Assembly (NCBI GenBank): GCA_937884015.1 | Contig: CALGBV010000033.1 | Location: 1-7,641, forward strand | DNA length: 7,641 nucleotides | Reading direction: 5' to 3' | From: an uncultured Bacteroidales bacterium | Lineage (GTDB): Bacteria; Bacteroidota; Bacteroidia; Bacteroidales; F082 | Shown here: positions 1 to 6,270 of the stretch, piece by piece | Layout of the letters: each line of letters begins with the position of its first letter | How positions within the stretch are numbered: position 1 is the first letter of the stretch | Position numbers and translations under genes: made by a program | Notes under the pieces: model-generated | Told to the model about the DNA's origin: nothing | Database searches by the model: none | What the model saw: the letters and a program-made list of their open reading frames with translations, nothing else

Positions 1-1764
1 GAAGTGATTCAGCGTCCTGCATCGGCTGTCAAAGAGCTGATGGAGAACGCCTTGGACGCTGGCGCAACGCAAATCGACTTGATTGTGAAAGATGCCGGCA
101 AATCGCTGATTATGGTCATCGACAACGGCTGCGGCATGTCGGAGACCGATGCGCGATTGTGTTTCGAGCGTCACGCGACCTCGAAAATCAGCAAGGCTGA
201 GGATTTGTTTTCCATCCGCACCATGGGCTTCCGTGGCGAGGCTTTGGCAAGCATAGCGGCCATCGCACAAGTGGAGTTGAAGACACGCCGCAAGGAAGAT
301 GAAGTCGGCACGAAAATCATCAACGAAGGTTCAATCATCAAGGAACAGACCTTGATTCCGATGTCGGTCGGCACGACTTTCACCATTAAGAACCTGTTTT
401 TCAACGTTCCGGCAAGGCGTAACTTCTTGAAATCCACGGCGGCGGAAATGCGCCACATCGTTGAAGAGTTTACCCGCGTGACCTTAATGAATCCTCAAAT
501 CGCCTTCACGCTCAACAGCGACGGCAAGGAAATCTACCATCTTTATGCCGGCAACCTGAAACAACGCATCATGGGCTTGTTTGGCAATAATTATGAGGAA
601 AAGTTGCTACCTGTCAATCAAGAGACTGAGCGTGTGCGCATCAACGGCTACATCGTCAAGGCGGAATTTGCCCGCAAGACGCGCGGCGAGCAGTATTTCT
701 TCGTCAACAACCGTTTCATCAAGCATCCTTATCTGCATCACGCCATCGAAAACGCCTATATGGAAATGATTCCAAAGGACAGTTTTCCAGGCTATTTCCT
801 CAATATCGAGGTTGATCCGGCCGACATCGACATCAACATTCATCCGACAAAAACGGAAGTCAACTTCTTGGATGTCAAGCTGGTGTATGCCATTTTGCAT
901 GCGGCGGTACGCAAAGCCATAGGGCAGCACAACCTTTCCCCGATGATTGATTTTGAGGAATCGCCCAATCCCGACATCGATTTCGGCGAGGTGGTGAAAT
1001 CGGGACGTTCCATCGTGCAACCATCCATTTCCATTGACGAAATCTATAATCCTTTCAATCAGCCTGTTAGCGGTAATTCGCGTCCATCGTTCCAAGGCAG
1101 TTCTTTCCATCCCGAAAGACCCAGCAATACGGGCGATTGGCGTTTGCTTTACGGCGATAGGGTCGACCAAATGGAAGAACAGCCGCAGCAGGAAACCCCG
1201 AGTAAAAATCACTATGTGCAAGTCAATCAGTCGTATATAATGACTACCGTGAAATCGGGCGTTTTGGTTGTCGACCAGCATTTGGCGCACATGCGCATCC
1301 TGTTTGAGAAATTCCAGAAACAGTTGGAAAACAGCGGCGGTATTTCGCAGCAGGAACTGTTTCCGCAGCCTGTCAGTCTGAACTTAAACGACGCTTCGTT
1401 GTTAAAGGAACTGATGCCCGATTTGGAAAACCTGGGATTCCGTCTGGAACAGGCCAATCCGACGACCTTTATGATCAACGGAACACCAGCCGATTCATCG
1501 GGAACGGATGCCGTGACTCTTTTGGAGAAAATATTAGAGAATTATAAGATAAACCGCACTGATTTACAATTGGATAGAAAACTGAATCTGGCAAAGACCA
1601 TGGCAACGCAACTCTCTATGAAACCGCAAACGCCATTGTCGGAAATCGAGATGCAGCACCTTGTGGATCAGTTGTTTGCCTGCAATGTGGCCGAAGTGGC
1701 ACACAATGGCAAAAAAACGTATTATATTCTTACAAACGATGAACTTATGTCGCGTTTCAATTAA
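1..1764 (+). CDS. mutL: DNA mismatch repair protein MutL (5' partial)
   Basis: MutL is the GHKL-ATPase that couples mismatch recognition by MutS to downstream strand removal. The reading frame is already open at base 1. By comparison with E. coli MutL, the first visible residue (Glu, in the GEV motif) corresponds to about residue 18, so only the extreme N-terminus is missing. Counting from the first codon, ATPase motifs are clear: KELMEN (E12, N16), DNGCGM (41-46), GFRGEAL (76-82) and the VDPADIDINIHPTKTEV segment (271-287) with the likely ATP-contacting K284. A variable linker follows (~315-400), then the C-terminal dimerisation domain (~402-587). QELFP (451-455) fits the QxLxP sliding-clamp-binding pattern known from MutL. 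The nuclease signature is degenerate: DQHLAHM (425-431) lacks the usual first Glu, and the Cys-containing motifs near 536 and 567 have lost their Cys. It ends with TAA. The identity is secure; whether it nicks DNA is doubtful. Confidence 0.97.
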   Translation, partial: EVIQRPASAVKELMENALDAGATQIDLIVKDAGKSLIMVIDNGCGMSETDARLCFERHATSKISKAEDLFSIRTMGFRGEALASIAAIAQVELKTRRKEDEVGTKIINEGSIIKEQTLIPMSVGTTFTIKNLFFNVPARRNFLKSTAAEMRHIVEEFTRVTLMNPQIAFTLNSDGKEIYHLYAGNLKQRIMGLFGNNYEEKLLPVNQETERVRINGYIVKAEFARKTRGEQYFFVNNRFIKHPYLHHAIENAYMEMIPKDSFPGYFLNIEVDPADIDINIHPTKTEVNFLDVKLVYAILHAAVRKAIGQHNLSPMIDFEESPNPDIDFGEVVKSGRSIVQPSISIDEIYNPFNQPVSGNSRPSFQGSSFHPERPSNTGDWRLLYGDRVDQMEEQPQQETPSKNHYVQVNQSYIMTTVKSGVLVVDQHLAHMRILFEKFQKQLENSGGISQQELFPQPVSLNLNDASLLKELMPDLENLGFRLEQANPTTFMINGTPADSSGTDAVTLLEKILENYKINRTDLQLDRKLNLAKTMATQLSMKPQTPLSEIEMQHLVDQLFACNVAEVAHNGKKTYYILTNDELMSRFN

Positions 1765-1782
1765 AGGAAAGAAGTTCAGAAT

Positions 1783-1854
1783 TGTTCAAAAGTATAAATG
1801 TCAAATTGTCTAACAGTCTAATAGTCCACAAGTCGAATAGTCAAATAGTCAACA
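1783..1854. repeat. Degenerate 8-bp tandem array between mutL and the rhomboid genes
   Basis: Seven units of exactly 8 bp run without a gap from 1799 to 1854: tgtcaaat, tgtctaac, agtctaat, agtccaca, agtcgaat, agtcaaat, agtcaaca. The core is (A/T)GTCnAAT. Two weaker units (tgttcaaa, agtataaa) extend it leftwards to 1783. The array fills most of the 117-bp spacer and ends 27 bp before the rhomboid start codon. All three frames carry in-frame stops or lack a credible start, so it is not coding. I see no Bacteroidetes-type -7 box on the + strand in this spacer. The function is unknown: it may be a slippage-prone simple repeat, a spacer, or a protein- or RNA-level signal. Confidence 0.8.
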
Positions 1855-1881
1855 AATAAACACCCAACAGTTCAACAATAA

Positions 1882-2574
1882 ATGAGTCAACAATTTAGTC
1901 CAACGGGATTTTCCATTCTGCCAACAGTCGTTAAGAATCTGCTGATTATCAACGTACTGATGTTTTTGGCAACTTTCACCCTGAATCGTTTCAACATCGA
2001 TTTGAACAGCATTCTGGGACTGCATTTTTTCATGGCCTCCGATTTCAAGCCTTACCAAATCATCACTTACATGTTCATGCACGGCAACTTTGAACACCTG
2101 TTTTTCAACATGTTCGCTTTGTGGATGTTTGGCAATACGCTCGAAAACATGTGGGGTTCGCAGCGATTCCTGCTTTTCTACATGATATGTGGCATTGGTG
2201 CTGGTTTGTGCCAGGAATTGGTGCAATATATTCAGTATGCCAGTCAGTTAGCTAATTACGACAGTGTTAATTTAGGCGGTGGCAATATCATCCCCATGGC
2301 GCAATACCTCAACTTGATGACCACGGTCGGTGCTTCGGGTGCCATTTACGGATTGCTTTTAGCTTTCGGCATGATGTTCCCGAATGCCATGATTTACCTT
2401 TATTTCTTCATTCCGCTGAAAGCCAAGTGGTTTGTCATCGGCTATGCCATCATTGAATTAGCCAGCGGTTTCTTTGGCGGTGGCAATATTGCTCACTTTG
2501 CGCATTTGGGCGGTATGTTGTTCGGCCTGATTTTGATTCTCCATTGGAAAAAGAAAGGGAACCTCTACTCATGA
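1882..2574 (+). CDS. Rhomboid family intramembrane serine protease (first of pair)
   Basis: A 230-residue polytopic membrane protein of the rhomboid core type, which cleaves transmembrane substrates within the bilayer. The family motifs are all present: HGNFEHLFFN in TM2 (H67, H72, N76, matching the GlpG H145/H150/N154 pattern), the catalytic GASG at 150-153 with S152, and AHFAHLGG in the last TM with the general base H208. Hydrophobic segments lie near 15-35, 58-86, 96-118, 145-163, 168-197 and 203-220, consistent with six TMs. The start is the first ATG after an in-frame TAA at 1879-1881. No strong Shine-Dalgarno is seen and the leader is A-rich. Its stop overlaps the start of the second rhomboid (ATGA), implying coupled translation. 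The loop between TM3 and TM4 (about 119-144) is long. All catalytic residues are intact, so it is predicted active; the substrate is unknown. Confidence 0.95.
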   Translation: MSQQFSPTGFSILPTVVKNLLIINVLMFLATFTLNRFNIDLNSILGLHFFMASDFKPYQIITYMFMHGNFEHLFFNMFALWMFGNTLENMWGSQRFLLFYMICGIGAGLCQELVQYIQYASQLANYDSVNLGGGNIIPMAQYLNLMTTVGASGAIYGLLLAFGMMFPNAMIYLYFFIPLKAKWFVIGYAIIELASGFFGGGNIAHFAHLGGMLFGLILILHWKKKGNLYS

Positions 2575-3485
2575 ATCCGATGTTTGGCAATAGGGGATAT
2601 GGCTACAACCGTCCGAATTTCGGCGATACGATGAAGTCGTTTTTTTCGCAAAAATCGGCATTGAATTACTTGCTGATTGCCAATGTCGGCATTTGGATTA
2701 TGGTGGCTATGGTCAATGTGGTGGCTTGGCTCTTTAAGTCGGAAAGTGTCAACATTTTGGTGCGTTTCATGGCATTGCCTTCAAGTCTTCAAGTCTTGGT
2801 TACAAAGCCTTGGACAGCAATCACATACATGTTTCTGCACGAGCGTTTCTGGCATCTGTTTTTCAACGTGTGGATGCTCTATTTCGGCGGCATGATTTTC
2901 GTGCGCTTCCTTTCCAATAAAAAACTGATTTGGACATACGTCATCGGCGGTTTGTTCGGAGCGCTGTTTTTCGTACTAGCCTACAACATTTTCCCTGTCT
3001 TTGAGGATGTCAAGCAAAGCGCATTCGTGATGGGAGCATCGGCGTCAGTGCTCGCAATTTTGGTTGCTGCCGCATCCTATAAACCGGACTACGAATTAAA
3101 TCTTTTGCTTTTCGGAAGACTGAAATTCAAATGGTTAGCCATTATTTTCGTTGTCATTGACTTGCTGAGTATCAGTGCAGAAAATCCTGGCGGACACATT
3201 GCACATTTGGGTGGTGCCTTGTATGGCTTCCTTTATGGTTTTCTGATGCGCAAGGATTTCGATTTTGGAAAGATTTTCCGTTTGCCGAAACGCAACGGAA
3301 TGAAATATACGCGGTATAAAACCGTTAAAGATGAACCTAAACGTCCTGTTTCCGATGAACAATACAATCAGCAGCAAGCTGAAAAAGAACGTGATGTGGA
3401 TGCCATTTTGGATAAGATTGCCAAAAACGGCTACACAAGTCTCACGCAGGACGAAAAGGATTTTTTGTTTAAGAACAGTCGATAG
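2571..3485 (+). CDS. Rhomboid family intramembrane serine protease with C-terminal tail domain (second of pair)
   Basis: A 304-residue rhomboid-family protein. The ATG at 2571 overlaps the previous stop as ATGA and follows an AAAGAAAGGGA stretch, so it is preferred over the in-frame TTG at 2544. A ~30-residue Gly/Asn-rich N-terminal extension precedes the membrane core. TM2 carries HERFWHLFFN (H90, H95, N99) and the last TM carries GGHIAHLGG with the presumed catalytic H212. The active-site loop reads GASA (155-158, S157) rather than the usual GxSG. I recall this variant in other Bacteroidota rhomboids, and the Ser/His pair is intact, so activity remains plausible. After the membrane core comes a basic cytosolic stretch (~228-262). 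A short conserved tail follows (~275-304, DAILDKIAKNGYTSLT then QDEKDFLF), which resembles the small C-terminal domain (DUF6576-like, from memory) found on Bacteroidota rhomboids. The next gene starts 8 bp downstream, so it is in the same operon. Confidence 0.93.
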   Translation: MNPMFGNRGYGYNRPNFGDTMKSFFSQKSALNYLLIANVGIWIMVAMVNVVAWLFKSESVNILVRFMALPSSLQVLVTKPWTAITYMFLHERFWHLFFNVWMLYFGGMIFVRFLSNKKLIWTYVIGGLFGALFFVLAYNIFPVFEDVKQSAFVMGASASVLAILVAAASYKPDYELNLLLFGRLKFKWLAIIFVVIDLLSISAENPGGHIAHLGGALYGFLYGFLMRKDFDFGKIFRLPKRNGMKYTRYKTVKDEPKRPVSDEQYNQQQAEKERDVDAILDKIAKNGYTSLTQDEKDFLFKNSR

Positions 3486-3493
3486 AAAATATC

Positions 3494-4612
3494 ATGTATA
3501 ACGATAAAAAAAATGGCAGAAGGAGAGGCTTTTTCGGAAGTCTGATAGTCGCAGGCTTAGGCCTGTTGGCGCTCATCGGTTTGTTTGCCATGGCCTTGAG
3601 CATGTTGAATCCGTATTTCGACCCACAGCATTTCGTGTGGACCTCGTTTTTCGGTTTGGCTTTTTGGGAGATTCTCATCTTCAATCTGCTGGTTTTCTTT
3701 GCATTGCTTATGATGCGTTCCCGTGTCGTTTGGATTACGGTGCTGGCACTTCTTGTCTCCATTCCGGGTTTCATGAAATCCTATTCTTTTGGCAAGAAAA
3801 CCGCTGACATGGGCGATTTCCGCGTGATGACTTATAATGTGCACAATTTCCATCATGTCGATGAAAAGACGTCAAGCGAAGATTTTGCTCAAGCCGTTGT
3901 TGAAAAGGTAATTGACCAGAATCCTGATGTGTTGTGTTGTCAGGAATTTGCATCCTATCAGAAAGGTGTGACGCGTCCGAAATGCATTGAGCAGTTCGCA
4001 AAATCGGCTGGTTTTCAGTATGTTTATTACAATTTGAAAAGGAATTATGGCGGTAATGTTGTCTTCTCGAAATATCCATTGACGAAAGTTGATGAAGAGT
4101 CGGGATTTGGAAAAGAAAACACATACGGCATTATGGTGAAAGTCGATGCGGGCGAGAAAGGAACGTTCTATGTTGCCAATTTGCATCTGCTTTCATATAG
4201 CATTACCGACGATGAAATTGATGTGCTGATGGAGTCGACAAAATCGCAGGAAAACCTTGAAGAGATTGGAAAATCGGTGTTCCGCAAACTGAAATTTGCC
4301 TTCGAGCGCCGCAGTGCCGAACTGAAAGAGGTCTTGGAAACCATGCCGCATGTCGATGGCCCGGTTATCATGTGCGGCGATTTCAACGATGCACCGCTTT
4401 CGTTCACTTACCAGCAAATGCAAAATGCAGGTTTTTCGGATAGTTTCGTGAAAGTGGGACAGGGCATCAAGCCGACTTACGGTGGGCGTCTGCCTTTGTT
4501 GAGAATAGATTATATTTGGGGTAATAACGATGTCACGCCAGTGAAATACAAGCGTTTGCGTTTCAAGGCTTCGGATCATTATCCTGTGATTTTGGATTTC
4601 AATGTTAAGTAG
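3494..4612 (+). CDS. Membrane-anchored endonuclease/exonuclease/phosphatase family protein
   Basis: A 372-residue protein with about three N-terminal TM helices (~14-37, 50-74, 77-93) followed by an EEP-fold metal-dependent hydrolase domain (~107-372). EEP motifs appear in order: TYNVHNF (113-119, N115), the metal-binding Glu in CQE (E151), NLHL (229-232), GDFND (295-299), RIDYIW (337-342, D339) and SDHYPV with the catalytic His (360-365, H362). These are the residues used by DNase I, AP-endonuclease and phospholipase or sphingomyelinase-type members, so a phosphodiesterase or phosphatase is expected, but the substrate cannot be read from the sequence. With three TMs the catalytic domain would lie on the opposite side of the membrane from the N-terminus; a lysine/arginine-rich N-terminus (KKNGRRR) suggests that end is cytosolic and the enzyme domain is periplasmic. 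It sits 8 bp after the second rhomboid, so co-expression is very likely. Confidence 0.92.
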   Translation: MYNDKKNGRRRGFFGSLIVAGLGLLALIGLFAMALSMLNPYFDPQHFVWTSFFGLAFWEILIFNLLVFFALLMMRSRVVWITVLALLVSIPGFMKSYSFGKKTADMGDFRVMTYNVHNFHHVDEKTSSEDFAQAVVEKVIDQNPDVLCCQEFASYQKGVTRPKCIEQFAKSAGFQYVYYNLKRNYGGNVVFSKYPLTKVDEESGFGKENTYGIMVKVDAGEKGTFYVANLHLLSYSITDDEIDVLMESTKSQENLEEIGKSVFRKLKFAFERRSAELKEVLETMPHVDGPVIMCGDFNDAPLSFTYQQMQNAGFSDSFVKVGQGIKPTYGGRLPLLRIDYIWGNNDVTPVKYKRLRFKASDHYPVILDFNVK

Positions 4613-4622
4613 GCCATGACCT

Positions 4623-4714
4623 TTGGCAGTTGGCTACTGGCACGTTTAAACAATGGGAAAAAATCTATGATTATTGATAATTGAGCCAGAAGCCAAGAAC
4701 CAAATGCCAGAAGC
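4623..4714. repeat. 7-bp period arrays in opposed orientation (imperfect inverted repeat)
   Basis: The left part (4623-4643) is three 7-bp units: ttggcag, ttggcta, ctggcac. The right part (4685-4714) is four units (gccagaa, gccaaga, accaaat, gccagaa) and a fading fifth. The right units are the reverse complement of the left type. The arm 4623-4641 pairs with 4685-4703 at 15 of 19 positions across a 43-bp AT-rich loop. This lies in the 134-bp gap between the EEP gene and the mutase. It could act as a long-range stem, but it lacks a downstream T-run and is not a typical intrinsic terminator. No TAnnTTTG promoter was seen in this gap, so where transcription of the mutase begins is unclear. Confidence 0.7.
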
Positions 4715-4746
4715 AAAAAAATGAACAATTATAAAATACACAAAAT

Positions 4747-6129
4747 ATGACACTTATCAAATCAATTTCTGGTATTCGTGGAACGATAGGCGGACAACCA
4801 GGCGACAACCTGACACCTATCGACATGGTGAAATTCACCGCAGCTTTCGTAAAGTTCATTCAACATGGTGGCGTGGAGCGTCCGAAAGTCGTTGTTGGTC
4901 GCGATGCCCGCATGTCGGGTTTCTTTGTCAATCAAATCGTGTGCGGCACCTTGCAAGCTATGGGCGCTGATGTCTTGGACATCGGCCTGAGCACCACACC
5001 AACTACGGAAATCGCCGTTACAGGCCTGAAAGCCGATGCTGGCATCATCCTTACGGCAAGTCACAATCCGGCTCAATGGAATGCACTTAAACTGTTGAAC
5101 AACAAAGGTGAATTCATTTCTGCCGCCGAAGGCGCATGGCTATTGGATGTGGCCGCCAAAGATGATTTCGATTTCGTTGAAATCGGCAAAATCGGCACAT
5201 ATCAGCAGGTTGATGGTTGGATGGACAAGCATGTTGAAATGGTTTGCCAGCTGCCTTTGGTCAACAAGGACGTGATTGCCAAGGCTAATTTCAAGGTCGC
5301 TGTCGATGCCGTCAATTCGACGGGTGGCATTGCAATTCCTAAGATGTTGCGTGCCTTGGGCGTGAAGGAAGTGCTTGAACTCAACTGCGAGCCGACTGGT
5401 AACTTTGCCCATACGCCGGAACCTTTGGCACAAAACCTAACCGACATCTGCCGTTTCGTCAAGGAACAAGGCTGCGATTTCGGAGTCGTCGTCGACCCTG
5501 ATGTCGACCGTCTTGTTTTCGTCAAGGAGGATGGCGAATTGTTTGGCGAAGAATACACACTCGTTTCCGTTGCTGATTTCATTCTGAAACACACGCCTGG
5601 CACAACGGTCTCCAACCTTTCATCGACACGCGCCTTGCGCGACGTGACCCACAACCACGGCTGCGAATACTATGCAGCGGCAGTGGGAGAGGTGAACGTG
5701 GTTGAGAAAATGAAGGAAGTCGGTGCTGTCATCGGTGGCGAAGGCAATGGAGGCGTCATTTATCCTGAAATCCACTATGGCCGCGATGCCCTGGTCGGTA
5801 CGGCACTGTTCCTCACGCAATTAGCCGAAAAGAAGGTGAAATGTTCCGAACTGAAAAAGACGTATCCGGTCTATGTGATGTCGAAGAATAAGATTCAGCT
5901 TACCCCGACAACTGATGTCGATGGCATCCTTGCCAAGTTCGCTGAGAAATACAAGAACGAGAAAGTCACCACCATCGATGGCGTGAAGATTGACTTCGAA
6001 GAAGGCTGGGTACACCTCCGTAAATCGAACACCGAACCTATCATCCGCATCTATTCCGAAGGCAAGACCGAAGCAGAAGCCGAGCGTTTCGCCAACATGA
6101 TTCTGGAAGAAGCTAAGAAGATGGTGTAA
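4747..6129 (+). CDS. glmM: Phosphoglucosamine mutase / phosphomannomutase family (alpha-D-phosphohexomutase)
   Basis: A 460-residue member of the alpha-D-phosphohexomutase superfamily, full length for the family. The four domain signatures are present: the phosphoserine loop TASHNP (103-108, catalytic S105), the metal-binding loop DPDVDR (250-255, D250/D252/D254), the sugar-specificity loop GEGNGG (331-336) and the phosphate-binding loop RKSNTEP (425-431) with R434. The N-terminal SISGIRGTIGG resembles the Bacteroides proteins annotated as phosphoglucosamine mutase, which convert glucosamine-6-phosphate to glucosamine-1-phosphate for UDP-GlcNAc synthesis in the cytosol. The sugar loop is not the GExSGH of E. 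coli GlmM but the GNGG type also seen in archaeal phosphomannomutase/phosphoglucomutase proteins, so the gene symbol is less certain than the family. The start is the first ATG after an in-frame TAA at 4732-4734. The gene is flanked by 134-bp and 141-bp gaps and may be a separate transcription unit. Confidence 0.9.
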   Translation: MTLIKSISGIRGTIGGQPGDNLTPIDMVKFTAAFVKFIQHGGVERPKVVVGRDARMSGFFVNQIVCGTLQAMGADVLDIGLSTTPTTEIAVTGLKADAGIILTASHNPAQWNALKLLNNKGEFISAAEGAWLLDVAAKDDFDFVEIGKIGTYQQVDGWMDKHVEMVCQLPLVNKDVIAKANFKVAVDAVNSTGGIAIPKMLRALGVKEVLELNCEPTGNFAHTPEPLAQNLTDICRFVKEQGCDFGVVVDPDVDRLVFVKEDGELFGEEYTLVSVADFILKHTPGTTVSNLSSTRALRDVTHNHGCEYYAAAVGEVNVVEKMKEVGAVIGGEGNGGVIYPEIHYGRDALVGTALFLTQLAEKKVKCSELKKTYPVYVMSKNKIQLTPTTDVDGILAKFAEKYKNEKVTTIDGVKIDFEEGWVHLRKSNTEPIIRIYSEGKTEAEAERFANMILEEAKKMV

Positions 6130-6181
6130 GCTGAAGAAATCGTGGCACTGATGGAATTTTGACATAATCGGCGGAATTTAT

Positions 6182-6211
6182 TTTGTCGCTTCATAAAACT
6201 TCTTATATTTG
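6182..6211 (+). promoter_or_regulatory. Bacteroidetes-type promoter of the DUF349 gene
   Basis: A -33 box TTTG (6182-6185) is followed, after 18 bp, by a perfect -7 box TATATTTG (6204-6211, consensus TAnnTTTG), with a C after the final G as often seen in Bacteroides. The spacing is at the short end of the usual range. Transcription would start around 6215-6222, giving a leader of roughly 50 nt before the ATG at 6271. This is the only clear promoter I found in the window. Confidence 0.75.
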
Positions 6212-6232
6212 CGCGCTTAATTGAACAACTTA

Positions 6233-6253
6233 TATCGGGATTTATCCCTGATA
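6233..6253 (+). promoter_or_regulatory. Small hairpin / dyad in the leader of the DUF349 gene
   Basis: tatcggga (6233-6240) pairs with tccc (6245-6248) plus gata (6250-6253), with the 4-nt loop ttta (6241-6244) and one bulged T at 6249. This gives 8 bp in total. At DNA level the centre GGGATTTATCCC is a near-perfect palindrome. It lies ~20-40 nt after the predicted transcription start and 17 nt before the ATG, with no T-run after it. It could stabilise the mRNA 5' end, regulate translation or be an operator; nothing in the sequence decides between these. Confidence 0.5.
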
Positions 6254-6270
6254 ACACAAAATGAATTGAT

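Noticed and set aside
607..1290. 227-codon open frame on the minus strand inside mutL
   Set aside because: It is fully antisense to a well-conserved MutL, resembles no family I recognise, and long antisense frames are expected from this codon use.
1787..1794. Minus-strand -7 box (reverse complement TACTTTTG)
   Set aside because: No TTTG -33 partner lies at proper spacing and no minus-strand gene would be served.
1799..1854. Octamer array as a CRISPR
   Set aside because: Units are 8 bp with no spacers, far below CRISPR repeat length, and no cas genes are present.
2544..2570. Upstream TTG start for the second rhomboid
   Set aside because: It would add nine residues inside the previous gene, whereas ATG 2571 gives the ATGA overlap and has a purine-rich stretch upstream.
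4623..4720. Intrinsic terminator after the EEP gene
   Set aside because: The 43-bp loop is long, the stem has four mismatches, and the right arm is followed by an A-run rather than a T-run.
6130..6181. Terminator after the mutase gene
   Set aside because: No GC-rich stem followed by a T-run was found between the stop codon and the promoter.
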